Below, one piece after another: positions 32,352 to 40,001 of a stretch of 64,000 nt of DNA. How positions within the stretch are numbered: the first letter of the stretch is position 1; every line of letters begins with the position of its first letter. The DNA comes from CAVRZJ01 sp964594125 (GTDB lineage Bacteria > Acidobacteriota > Thermoanaerobaculia > Thermoanaerobaculales > Thermoanaerobaculaceae). Location: positions 1 to 64,000 of the forward strand of contig CAZQLL010000003.1 of assembly GCA_964594125.1 (NCBI GenBank), written 5' to 3'. Under the pieces are notes generated by a model. The model did no database searches and was not told where the DNA came from. It saw only the letters and a list, made by a program, of their open reading frames with translations. The position numbers and the translations under genes are program-made.

Positions 32352-34503
32352 CGCTCTCCTCCTCGGCGGCGAGCCGCCGCCGCGCCGCCGCGACCGCGAG
32401 CGCCGCCGCCGCGCCCAACGCCGCAAGGCCGAGCGCGGTGGCGCGCATTCCCGCGACCGGCAGCGCCGCCACCCCGACGGCGATCGCGCCGAGCGCCGCT
32501 CCCGCCTCGTCGGCGGCGAACGCGCGCCCGGCGCCCGCCCCGCCGGCCAGCCGCGCGACGCCCGGGAACGCGGCGCCGGTGCACGCCCCCGCGGCCAGCA
32601 GCAGCGGCAGGCACGCCGCGCGAGGGTACTCCAGCGGCACCCCGGCGGCCACCAGGAGCGAAACCCCGCACCCTGCGCCCAGCGCGGCGAGCAGGCGCGC
32701 GACGGCGCCCGCGGGGTCGTGCCGCCGCCACCAGCACCCCACCGCCGTGCCGGCCATGAACGCCGCCGACAGCGCGCCGACCTCGGCGTACACCGAGCCG
32801 AGCGTCGCCTGCCAGGCGGTCAGCAGCAGCAGCCACCAGCCGATCCCGACCAGACCCACCGCCGCCCCGGCCGCGATCCCGGCACTCCGTTCGCGGCGGC
32901 CGGCCACGAGGATCGCGACGACAGCCGCCGCGGCGGCGCCGGCGAGAGCGATCCGTCCCCGCCGCTCCAACCACGCCAGCGCCTGGCGCACGGCCGGCGC
33001 GACCCGCGCCTCCCGCACGGCGACCGCCGCCAGCACGGCCGCCGGCCGCTCGCGCCGGGTCGGCCGCGACGGCGCCGCGGCGATGAAGTCGGCCAGCGGG
33101 GCCGCCCGCCCGGGGTCGAGCAGCACCCGCAGCCACGCCTCGCCGAACGCGCCGCCGGGCGAGCCGCGCTCGCGCCAGCGCGCCGCCAGCCGGTCCGCGC
33201 CGAGGTCGAGATCGGCGCGGCGCGCGGCGGCGAGGAGCAGGACCTCCTCGCCGGGCACCGCGGCGACCGCCGGGAGCGCGGCGCCGAGCGTGCCGGCAAC
33301 CGCCGCGACCAGCCGGCCGCCGGCGCCGCCGAGGTAGGTGTCGGAGACGCCGACGCGCACCGCGACGACGCCGCCCGGCGCCAGCGCGGCGGCACATCCG
33401 CGCAGGAACTCCAGCGTGCGGGTGCGGGCGCGCCGCACCGAGGTCGGGTCGCCGTCGAGCAGCAGGATGAGGTCCCACGGGCCGCCGCGCGCGACCGCGC
33501 GCAGCGGGTCGGCGGCGCTCGCCGCCACCCGCGGGTCGGCGAGCGCCGCCGCCATCGCCACGCCATACCAGCGCGGCAGCGCGGCAAGCAGCGCCGGGTC
33601 CGCCTCGACCACGTCGAGCCGCGCGACCGGGTGCGCGAGCAACGCCGGCAGCATCCCGGCGGCGGCGGCGCCGACCGCCAGCACGCGCGCGGGGCGCGGA
33701 TGCAGCAGCATCAGCAGGTGGGCCCGCGGCCCGGCGCCCCAGGGGTCCGGAAAGGTGCCGAGCAGCGCGCCGTCGCCGTACAGCACGGCCGGTGCTCCCG
33801 CCGCCAGCTCGAGACGCTGATGCCGCGTCTCCCGCCAGGCGGCGAGCGCTCCCGGGCGCCCGCTCCACCGCCACCCGGCGCGCGCCAGCAGCTCGGCCGC
33901 CGGCGCGGCCGCACCGACGCAGGCGAGCAGCGCGGCGGCGGCGAGCCGGAGGCGCCCGGCGGCCACGAGCAGCGCCCCGCCGGCGACCCCGGCGGCGACC
34001 AGCAGCGCCGCCAGCGAGCCGAACGGCGCCAGCAGGAAGGTGAAGGCGAGCCCGCCCGCGAGCGCCCCGGCGGACTCCAGCGCGTAGGCGCGCGCCGCGT
34101 CGGTCGCGCGCGCCAGCAGCGCGAACGCGGCGCCTCCCGCGGCGGCCGCCGGCGCTGTCGCGGCGAGCCACACCCATGCGACCGCCAGCGTGCCGAGCGC
34201 CTCGCCCGCGGCGGCGCCTGTCAGCGCCGGCGCGGCGCGCAGCAGCGCGACGCCGGCCACAGCCAGGGCGAGGGCGGCGGCAGTGGCGGCGCCGCCGCCG
34301 CGGGCGGCGCGCCGGCGCGACCCGGCCCATGCACCGGCGCTCATCGCCAGCAGCCACGCGCCGAGCACCGCACCCCACGCCAGCTCCGAGCCGCCGAGCG
34401 CCGCCATCGCCTCGCGCAGCAGCGCCGCCTGGGCGCAGGCGGCCGCGAAGCCGAGCGCCAAAAGGGTGATGGCCGTGGGCGCGGCGAGCTGCCGGCGGGG
34501 CAT
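32332..34503 (-). CDS. Membrane spermidine-synthase-like protein
   Basis: This 723-residue protein has a block of about eight helices at the N-terminus, a central Rossmann methyltransferase-like domain (about residues 225-430) and another set of helices at the C-terminus. The middle domain resembles spermidine synthases (RVLAVGAAAAGMLPALLAHPVARLDVVEADPALL, WDLILLLDGDPTS, EFLRGCAAALAPGGVVAVRVG). However, the glycine-rich SAM motif is degenerate. This layout is typical of fused MFS/spermidine-synthase-like proteins of unknown role, common in Acidobacteriota and deltaproteobacterial lineages. Polyamine synthesis is doubtful. The composition is extremely Ala-rich. Confidence 0.82.
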   Translation of the reverse strand: MPRRQLAAPTAITLLALGFAAACAQAALLREAMAALGGSELAWGAVLGAWLLAMSAGAWAGSRRRAARGGGAATAAALALAVAGVALLRAAPALTGAAAGEALGTLAVAWVWLAATAPAAAAGGAAFALLARATDAARAYALESAGALAGGLAFTFLLAPFGSLAALLVAAGVAGGALLVAAGRLRLAAAALLACVGAAAPAAELLARAGWRWSGRPGALAAWRETRHQRLELAAGAPAVLYGDGALLGTFPDPWGAGPRAHLLMLLHPRPARVLAVGAAAAGMLPALLAHPVARLDVVEADPALLAALPRWYGVAMAAALADPRVAASAADPLRAVARGGPWDLILLLDGDPTSVRRARTRTLEFLRGCAAALAPGGVVAVRVGVSDTYLGGAGGRLVAAVAGTLGAALPAVAAVPGEEVLLLAAARRADLDLGADRLAARWRERGSPGGAFGEAWLRVLLDPGRAAPLADFIAAAPSRPTRRERPAAVLAAVAVREARVAPAVRQALAWLERRGRIALAGAAAAAVVAILVAGRRERSAGIAAGAAVGLVGIGWWLLLLTAWQATLGSVYAEVGALSAAFMAGTAVGCWWRRHDPAGAVARLLAALGAGCGVSLLVAAGVPLEYPRAACLPLLLAAGACTGAAFPGVARLAGGAGAGRAFAADEAGAALGAIAVGVAALPVAGMRATALGLAALGAAAALAVAAARRRLAAEEESDGHDGT

Positions 34504-34587
34504 GTGTCCATTACAGCACGCGACCCGTGCGGCGACGCGCGCTGGTGCGGCCCTGCCACGACCTGGCCGGGGGCGGAAGAGGCCCGC

Positions 34588-34604
34588 GCTGAAAGCCCCT
34601 CCTA
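34588..34604 (-). repeat. TAGGAG stop-codon element
   Basis: TAGGAGGGGCTTTCAGC on the minus strand, identical to the element at 25159-25175. Its TAG is the stop codon of the STAS gene. Confidence 0.75.
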
Positions 34605-34940
34605 GGCGAAGCTCGCGAGCGCCGAGGCCTCGTCGTCGAACGTCTCGAAGACCCCTATCAGCTTCGTCATCAGCAGCAGTTGCCTGAGCTTCGCCTGGAC
34701 GTGAACCAGCTTCACGTCGGCGCCGTGCTGGGTGGACGTGGTCTTGCAACGGACCAGCTCGCCGATGCCGGCCGAGTCGACGTAGCTCACACCCTGCACG
34801 TCGATCAGGAGCTTCCTGTGGCCATCGGCGAGGGTCTTCAGGAGCTGGTCGCGCAGGGTGACGTCGCCCTTGCCGATGGTCAGGTCCCCCTTGAGCGTCA
34901 GCACCACGACTCCCTGTTTCACGGCGACGTCGATCTTCAT
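34602..34940 (-). CDS. STAS-domain anti-sigma factor antagonist
   Basis: This 112-residue protein has the STAS fold of SpoIIAA/RsbV-type antagonists. The strand-turn ILKGDLTIGKGD-like start and VSYVDSAGIGELVRCKTTSTQHGADVKLV segment include Ser56, the position that is phosphorylated in the partner-switch mechanism. It would bind and titrate an anti-sigma kinase, which is not encoded here. The ATG at 34940 lies shortly after GGGGGAAGAG. It is a single gene whose stop lies in a TAGGAG repeat. Confidence 0.9.
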   Translation of the reverse strand: MKIDVAVKQGVVVLTLKGDLTIGKGDVTLRDQLLKTLADGHRKLLIDVQGVSYVDSAGIGELVRCKTTSTQHGADVKLVHVQAKLRQLLLMTKLIGVFETFDDEASALASFA

Positions 34941-35022
34941 CTCTTCCCCCTTCGCGATGGGCCACATTGTAGGCGATCTCATCCATCGCCGGTACGGTCC
35001 CGCCCCGGCTCCGGTTTCCGGC

Positions 35023-35028
35023 TAGAAT
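35023..35028 (+). promoter_or_regulatory. -10-like box TAGAAT before lpd
   Basis: TAGAAT stands 42 bases before the ATG at 35071, allowing a short leader with a GGAG Shine-Dalgarno sequence. No clear -35 is visible. Confidence 0.35.
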
Positions 35029-35070
35029 GCTCACCTGCCGCACCGCGTTCCGGTCGTGGAGGGAGTGAGC

Positions 35071-36474
35071 ATGAGCACCACGCAGCCCGACGTCGTCATC
35101 ATCGGTTCCGGTCCCGGCGGGTACGTTGCCGCGATCCGCGCCGGCCAGCTCGGCCTCGACACCGTGGTCGTCGAGAAGGACCCGTTCCTCGGCGGCACCT
35201 GCCTCCACCGCGGGTGCATCCCGACCAAGGCGCTGCTGCACACCGCCGACCTGCTGCAGCAGGCGCGCGACGGCGCCAAGGCCGGCGTGGTGTGCTCCGG
35301 CGTCGCGCTCGACCTCGAGGCCGCCCACGACCACAAGCGGAAGGTCGTCACCAAGGCCGCCAAGGGCGTGGAGTTCCTGTTCAGGAAGAACAAGGTGCGC
35401 GTTGTGCAGGGCACCGGGCGGCTGGTCGGCGGCCGTACCGTCGAGGTGACGAAGGCGGACGGCACGAGCGAGCGCATCACCGCGAAGAACGTCGTGCTCG
35501 CCACCGGCTCGCGCTGCGGCGACCTGCCGCACATCAAGGCCGACGGCGACCGCATCATCAACTCCGACCACGCCCTCGAGCTGCAGGAGGTGCCGGGCAG
35601 CCTCCTCGTTCTCGGCGCCGGCGCCGTCGGGATGGAGTTCGCGTCGATCTACTCGCGCTTCGGCGCCAGGGTGACGGTCGTGGAGCTGCTCGAGCGGGCG
35701 CTGCCGCTCGAGGACCCGGCGGTCTCGGCCGAGGTCGAGAAGGCGTTCCGCAAGCAGGGGATCACCGTGCACGCCGGCACCCGCGTCGAGGAGGCGAAGG
35801 TCGAGAACGGCGTCGTGCGCTGCCGCGCCACCAACGCCAAGGGCGAGACGCTCGCGCTCGAGGCCGACCGTCTGCTGCTCGGCGTCGGCCGCACCGCGGT
35901 GCTCAAGGACATCGGCCTCGAGACCACCAAGGTCAAGGTCGAGCGCGGGCGGGTCGTGGTCGACCAGTTCTGCCGCACCGCCGAGGACGGCGTCTACGCG
36001 ATCGGCGATCTCATCGACACGCCGTGGCTGGCGCACGTCGCCTCCGCCGAGGGTGTGCTCGCCGTCGAGCACATCGCGGGGAAGAACCCGCGCCCGATCG
36101 ACTACGGTCAGGTGCCGTCGTGCACCTACTGCTGGCCGGAGGTCGGGTCCATCGGCCTCACCGAGCCGGAGGCGAAGGCCAAGGGGTACGAGGTGCGGAT
36201 CGGCAGCTTCCCGTTCTCGGCGCTCGCCAAGGCAGCGATGCTCGGCGAGAGCCTCGGCTTCGTGAAGATCGTCGCCGACGCACGCTACGACGAGATCCTC
36301 GGCGTGCACATCGTCGGGCCGCACGCCACCGAGCTGCTCGCCGAGGCGAGCGCGGCGCTGCGCGGCGAGCTCACCGCCGAGGAGCTGGCGTACACCATCC
36401 ACGCGCATCCGACGCTGCACGAGGCGGTGCACGAGGCGGCGGAGGCGGTGCACGGGAAGGCCATACACTTCTGA
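35071..36474 (+). CDS. lpdA: Dihydrolipoyl dehydrogenase (E3)
   Basis: This 467-residue flavoprotein reoxidises dihydrolipoamide of 2-oxoacid dehydrogenases or the glycine cleavage system, reducing NAD+. It has the FAD fingerprint VIIGSGPGGYVAAIRAGQLG, the redox disulfide GGTCLHRGCIPTKALL, the NAD fingerprint LVLGAGAVGMEFASIYSRFG and the C-terminal HAHPTLHEAVHEAAE with the catalytic His-Glu. The start follows GGAG at a normal distance. It is followed after 86 bases by the E2 gene. The gcv genes lie within 10 kb, so E3 could serve both complexes. No E1 gene is in the window. Confidence 0.95.
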   Translation: MSTTQPDVVIIGSGPGGYVAAIRAGQLGLDTVVVEKDPFLGGTCLHRGCIPTKALLHTADLLQQARDGAKAGVVCSGVALDLEAAHDHKRKVVTKAAKGVEFLFRKNKVRVVQGTGRLVGGRTVEVTKADGTSERITAKNVVLATGSRCGDLPHIKADGDRIINSDHALELQEVPGSLLVLGAGAVGMEFASIYSRFGARVTVVELLERALPLEDPAVSAEVEKAFRKQGITVHAGTRVEEAKVENGVVRCRATNAKGETLALEADRLLLGVGRTAVLKDIGLETTKVKVERGRVVVDQFCRTAEDGVYAIGDLIDTPWLAHVASAEGVLAVEHIAGKNPRPIDYGQVPSCTYCWPEVGSIGLTEPEAKAKGYEVRIGSFPFSALAKAAMLGESLGFVKIVADARYDEILGVHIVGPHATELLAEASAALRGELTAEELAYTIHAHPTLHEAVHEAAEAVHGKAIHF

Positions 36475-36560
36475 GAGGCGGTGGCTCGTAGTCCGTGGTC
36501 CGAGATCGACTGCGGAATGACCCCCCATGTCGGGTGTGAAAGCGTACGAGGAGAGACGAA

Positions 36561-38018
36561 ATGCCGGTCAACGTCGTGATGCCGCAGATGGGCGAGTCGA
36601 TCACCGAGGGGACGATCGTCAAGTGGTTCAAGGCCGAAGGTCAGGCGGTGGCGAAGGACGAGCCGCTGCTCGAGATCTCGACCGACAAGGTCGACGCCGA
36701 GGTGCCGGCGCCCGCCGCCGGCACGCTCGCCAGGATCCTCCACGGCGCGGGAAAGACCGTGGCGGTGGAGAGCGTCATCGGCGTCATCGCGCTCGCCGGC
36801 GAGAGCGTAGGCGCGCACGAGGCGGCCGCCCCGGCCCCGGCGCCCGCGCCGGCCGCGGCGGCCCCTCCGGCAGCCAAGGCCGCGCCCGCTCCGGCGGCGA
36901 AGCCCGCCGCGGCGCCCGCCCCCGCCGCACCGGCGCCCGCCCCCGCCGCACCGGCGCCCGCCCCCGCCGCACCGACGGCCGCCCCCGTTGCGCCGCCGGC
37001 GGCCGCGGAGAGCGAGCCGCAGCGCACCTCGCCGCTGGTGCGACGCATCGCCGCCGAGCACGGCGTCGACCTCGCGCGCGTCCCCGGCACCGGCGTGCAG
37101 GGCCGCGTCACCAAGGCCGACATCCTCGGTTACATCGAGAAGGGCGGCGCCGTCGCGCCCGCCCCCGCGGCGGCCGTGCCCGCGCCAGCGAGACCCACCG
37201 CGCCGCCGCGCCCGGCCCCGGCGCCCGCGCCGACCGCGCCGCCGGCACCGGCCGCCCGCCCCGGCCAGCCGCTGCAGGCCGCGACGCTCGGGCCGTCCGG
37301 GCCGTTCGTCGGCGACGAGCTGCGCGAGCCGCTCTCCCACATGCGCGGCCGCATCGCCGAGCACATGCTGCTCTCGCGCCGCACCTCGCCGCACGTCCAC
37401 ACGGTGTTCGAGGTCGACATGTCGAAGATCGTGGCGCTGCGCGAGCGCGGCAAGGCCGACTTCGAGGCGCGGCACGGGATCAAGCTCACCTACACGCCGT
37501 TCTTCGTCGCCGCCGCCGTCGAGGCGCTGCGCGCGTTCCCGGTGGTCAACGCCTCGCTCGACGGCGCCGACATCGTCTACCACCGCCACTACAACATCGG
37601 CGTCGCCGTCGCGCTGCCGCACGGGCTGATCGTGCCGGTGGTCAAGCGCGCCGAGGAGCTGACGCTGCTCGGCATCCAGCGCGCCGTCACCGACCTCGCC
37701 TCCCGCGCCCGCAGCAAGAAGCTCGTGCCCGAGGACGTGCAGGGGTCGACGTTCTCGATCACCAACCCGGGCCCGTACGGCGGCCTTTACGGCCTGCCGA
37801 TCATCAACCAGCCCAACGTCGCGATCCTCTCCACCGGCGGCATCCAGCGCCGCCCGGTGGTCGTCACCGACGAGGCCGGCCGCGAGTCGATCGGCATCCG
37901 CGACATGATCTACCTCGCGCTCTCCTTCGACCACCGCCTCGTCGACGGCGCGACGGCCGACATGTTCATGGCGCACCTCAAGGCCGTCCTCGAACAGGCC
38001 GACTTCGACCTGGGCTAG
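36561..38018 (+). CDS. 2-oxoacid dehydrogenase E2 (lipoyl acyltransferase)
   Basis: This 485-residue E2 has an N-terminal lipoyl domain with Lys43 in EISTDKVDAEV. A very long Ala/Pro linker follows (about residues 88-150, encoded partly by three perfect 21-bp repeats), then an E3-binding domain (SPLVRRIAAEHGVDLARVPG), a second Ala/Pro linker and the catalytic domain with ALSFDHRLVDGATADMFM. It most resembles branched-chain or 2-oxoglutarate-type E2 proteins; the substrate cannot be fixed without E1. It sits right after lpd. Its stop overlaps, tail to tail, the end of the diheme gene. Confidence 0.93.
   Translation: MPVNVVMPQMGESITEGTIVKWFKAEGQAVAKDEPLLEISTDKVDAEVPAPAAGTLARILHGAGKTVAVESVIGVIALAGESVGAHEAAAPAPAPAPAAAAPPAAKAAPAPAAKPAAAPAPAAPAPAPAAPAPAPAAPTAAPVAPPAAAESEPQRTSPLVRRIAAEHGVDLARVPGTGVQGRVTKADILGYIEKGGAVAPAPAAAVPAPARPTAPPRPAPAPAPTAPPAPAARPGQPLQAATLGPSGPFVGDELREPLSHMRGRIAEHMLLSRRTSPHVHTVFEVDMSKIVALRERGKADFEARHGIKLTYTPFFVAAAVEALRAFPVVNASLDGADIVYHRHYNIGVAVALPHGLIVPVVKRAEELTLLGIQRAVTDLASRARSKKLVPEDVQGSTFSITNPGPYGGLYGLPIINQPNVAILSTGGIQRRPVVVTDEAGRESIGIRDMIYLALSFDHRLVDGATADMFMAHLKAVLEQADFDLG
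36911..36973 (+). repeat. Three perfect 21-bp repeats in the E2 linker
   Basis: A 21-bp unit beginning GGCGCCCGCCCCCG and ending CCGCACC is repeated three times without change, encoding an Ala/Pro hinge of 21 residues. Copy number may vary between strains by slippage. Confidence 0.8.
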
Positions 38019-38323
38019 CGCAGACGGGGGTCTGACTCCCAGCCGCCGGGGAGGGACTGCGGGGCGCCGCGGCGCGGGTGCAGGGCGCCGGCCGCGTCCT
38101 CGTGGCAGGAGAAGCAGTCGTCGCGCGGCGGGTGGTCGGCGGGGCGCGGCGCGCGCGCCGTGTGGCCGTGGCACTCCAGGCAGCGCAACTCGGGGAGGTC
38201 GGTGGCGTGGTCGGCGTCGGCCGGCAGGCGCGGCGGGCGGTCGCTGCCGGCCCACAGCGCGACCAGCAGCAGCGCCGCGACGGCGACGGCGGCGAGCGCA
38301 CGGCGGGGAAAATGGCCGGCCAC
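38015..38323 (-). CDS. Small membrane-anchored diheme c-type protein
   Basis: This 102-residue protein has an N-terminal anchor (RRALAAVAVAALLLVALWAG) and two CxxCH haem motifs, CLECH and CFSCH, each with nearby histidines that could serve as second ligands. It is predicted to face the periplasm and carry electrons. It is divergent from the rhodanese/MauE pair, with starts only 7-25 bases apart, and convergent with E2, whose stop it overlaps by three bases. No partner oxidoreductase is encoded beside it. Confidence 0.85.
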   Translation of the reverse strand: MAGHFPRRALAAVAVAALLLVALWAGSDRPPRLPADADHATDLPELRCLECHGHTARAPRPADHPPRDDCFSCHEDAAGALHPRRGAPQSLPGGWESDPRLR

Positions 38324-38329
38324 GAGGGT

Positions 38330-38827
38330 ATGTTAGCCTTCGCGACCGTGAGCCGCGACCTCCTCCGCGACGCCGCCCTGATCCTGCTTGCCGCCGTCGT
38401 CCTCGGGACGGTGAGCAACGTGCTCCCCGGCCGCGGGATCCCTTGGTGGGGCCAGGGCAAGCAGCCGCCCCAGGCCGGGGTCGACTTTCAGTGGCTCGAC
38501 GCGATGTCGGCCGACGCGCTGCGGGTGTCGCTACCCTCGGTGGTCCTCGTCGACTCGCGCCCCGCCGGCGAGTACGCCGCGGCGCGCGTCGAGGGCGCGA
38601 TCTCGCTCCCCTACACCGAGGTCTCGACGGCACTGACCGCCGACGTGTTGGCGCGCCTGCGCGGGGCGGACGCTGTCATCCTCTACGGCGGCACGCCCGA
38701 CGCCGACACGGAGCAGCTCCTGGCGCAGGAGCTGCGCGGCCGCGGCCTGCCGCCGCCGCACATCCTGGTGGGCGGGTTCCCGGCGTGGCAGATGAACGGC
38801 CTGCCGGTGACGGAGGCGGCGCCATGA
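38330..38827 (+). CDS. Membrane-anchored rhodanese-like protein lacking the catalytic Cys
   Basis: This protein of about 165 residues has an N-terminal helix (DAALILLAAVVLGTVSNVLPG) and a rhodanese domain (VVLVDSRPAGEYAAARVEGAISLPYTEV, then VGGFPAWQMNGLPV). At the active-site loop, where a Cys should stand, the sequence is VILYGGTPDADT. It is therefore probably not a sulfurtransferase but a binding or scaffolding domain. The start is uncertain: ATG at 38330, or GTG at 38348 right behind a TAGCCT box. It overlaps the MauE/DoxX gene by four bases (ATGA), so both are coexpressed. Confidence 0.82.
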   Translation: MLAFATVSRDLLRDAALILLAAVVLGTVSNVLPGRGIPWWGQGKQPPQAGVDFQWLDAMSADALRVSLPSVVLVDSRPAGEYAAARVEGAISLPYTEVSTALTADVLARLRGADAVILYGGTPDADTEQLLAQELRGRGLPPPHILVGGFPAWQMNGLPVTEAAP

Positions 38828-39264
38828 GCTTCCTCCGCAACCCCTGGGTGCACCGCGCGCTCGGCCTCGCGCTCGGCGGCGTCTTCCTGTACGCCGCGCA
38901 CGACAAGATCCTCGACCCGCGGCCGCTGGTGACGATCATCTGGAACTACCGCATCCTGCCGCCCGGCCCGGTGAACCTGATGGCGGTCTACATGCCGTGG
39001 ATGGAGCTGCTGGTCGGGGTGTGCCTGGTGACCGGCTTCCGGCGGCGCGCGGCGGCGCTCTGGGCGACGGTGCTGCTGCTGATGTTCACAGTGGCGCTCG
39101 GCATCAACGCGGTGCGCGGCGTCGACGTGGCGTGCGGCTGCTTCTCGACGAGCGCCACGGAGACGAACAACGCGTGGCTGCTTGTGCTGCGCGACCTGCC
39201 GATGCTCCTCGCCGCGCTGTGGATGCTGCTCGTCCCGCCGGCGCGCGAAGTCGCACGGCCGTAG
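38824..39264 (+). CDS. MauE/DoxX-family membrane protein
   Basis: This 146-residue protein has four membrane helices and fits the MauE/DoxX family (GLALGGVFLYAAHDKILDP at the start, PWMELLVGVCLVTGFRRRAA in the middle). A CGCF motif (VDVACGCFST) stands in the loop before the last helix. MauE proteins take part in disulfide or redox maturation in the periplasm. Coupling to a rhodanese-like protein and proximity to a diheme protein suggest a small redox unit. The ATG overlaps the upstream stop. Confidence 0.85.
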   Translation: MSFLRNPWVHRALGLALGGVFLYAAHDKILDPRPLVTIIWNYRILPPGPVNLMAVYMPWMELLVGVCLVTGFRRRAAALWATVLLLMFTVALGINAVRGVDVACGCFSTSATETNNAWLLVLRDLPMLLAALWMLLVPPAREVARP

Positions 39265-39315
39265 GGCGGACCTGCAGGCGCCACGACGGCCGGCCGGCGG
39301 CCGGCCGCTACACCA

Positions 39316-39942
39316 TCAGCTCTCGACGTGGGAGGGGCGGCGCTCGGGGCTGGGCTCGCGCACGAGCTGCGGGATCAGCTCGTCGAGCTCGACCGTGGCC
39401 CAGGCGGCGCGGGCGAGCTCCTGGCCGGAGCCGCGCCACATGGCGTTGATCACCTTGATGCCGCGACCCTGGAGCGCGAGCACGGGGATCACGAAGTCGC
39501 TGTCGGACGAGACCATGATCGCGACGTCGAGGGCGTCGGAGAACGCCAGCTCGTAGAGGTCGGTGATCACGGCCGCCTCGACACCCTTCTCTGCCGACCA
39601 CACCAGCGGCTGGCTGCACGACGGGCAGTGGCCGCTCTCGTACCCGCACGAACGGCAGCGGATGTGATCGAAGCGGCGCCGCCGCTCCATGATCGACACG
39701 CAGGTGCCGGGCTGGCGCTCGAGGAAGTTCTCGAGCCAGCGGCGGAGGTTCTCGTCCTCGGTGTCGCACGACGCGTACACGCGCATCCCCTGGAAGTCGA
39801 GCGACTCCGAGAGCGGCAGGCTCTTGATCCGCTCCATCAGCACCGACGGCAGCGCGGCCCAGTTGCAGCGCGCCTCGCCGGCGCGTTCGTTCCACCGGAG
39901 CTGGAAGTTCCAATAGTCGACGATGATCTGGACGGCTCTCAT
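39316..39942 (-). CDS. NYN (PIN-like) nuclease-fold protein with zinc ribbon
   Basis: This 208-residue protein starts with the NYN-type strand IIVDYWNFQ (first acidic residue) and later has AVITDLYELAFSDALDVAIMVSSDSDFVIPV with the acidic cluster of the PIN/NYN active site. Between them, CRSCGYESGHCPSC is a zinc ribbon, which suggests RNA binding. The family (LabA/DUF88-like) is predicted to cleave RNA. It is 59 bases downstream of gcvPB on the same strand and could be read from the gcv transcript. Its link with glycine metabolism is not obvious. Confidence 0.85.
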   Translation of the reverse strand: MRAVQIIVDYWNFQLRWNERAGEARCNWAALPSVLMERIKSLPLSESLDFQGMRVYASCDTEDENLRRWLENFLERQPGTCVSIMERRRRFDHIRCRSCGYESGHCPSCSQPLVWSAEKGVEAAVITDLYELAFSDALDVAIMVSSDSDFVIPVLALQGRGIKVINAMWRGSGQELARAAWATVELDELIPQLVREPSPERRPSHVES

Positions 39943-40001
39943 CCCACACCCCCGTGCGGTCGTGCGCGTCGCCGCGCATGCACTACCACTGGACGATATT
40001 A

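Noticed and set aside
34504..36528. Minus-strand continuation of the spermidine-synthase-like frame over lpd
   Set aside because: It is antisense to a textbook dihydrolipoyl dehydrogenase and has no motif; long frames are expected on both strands at this GC content.
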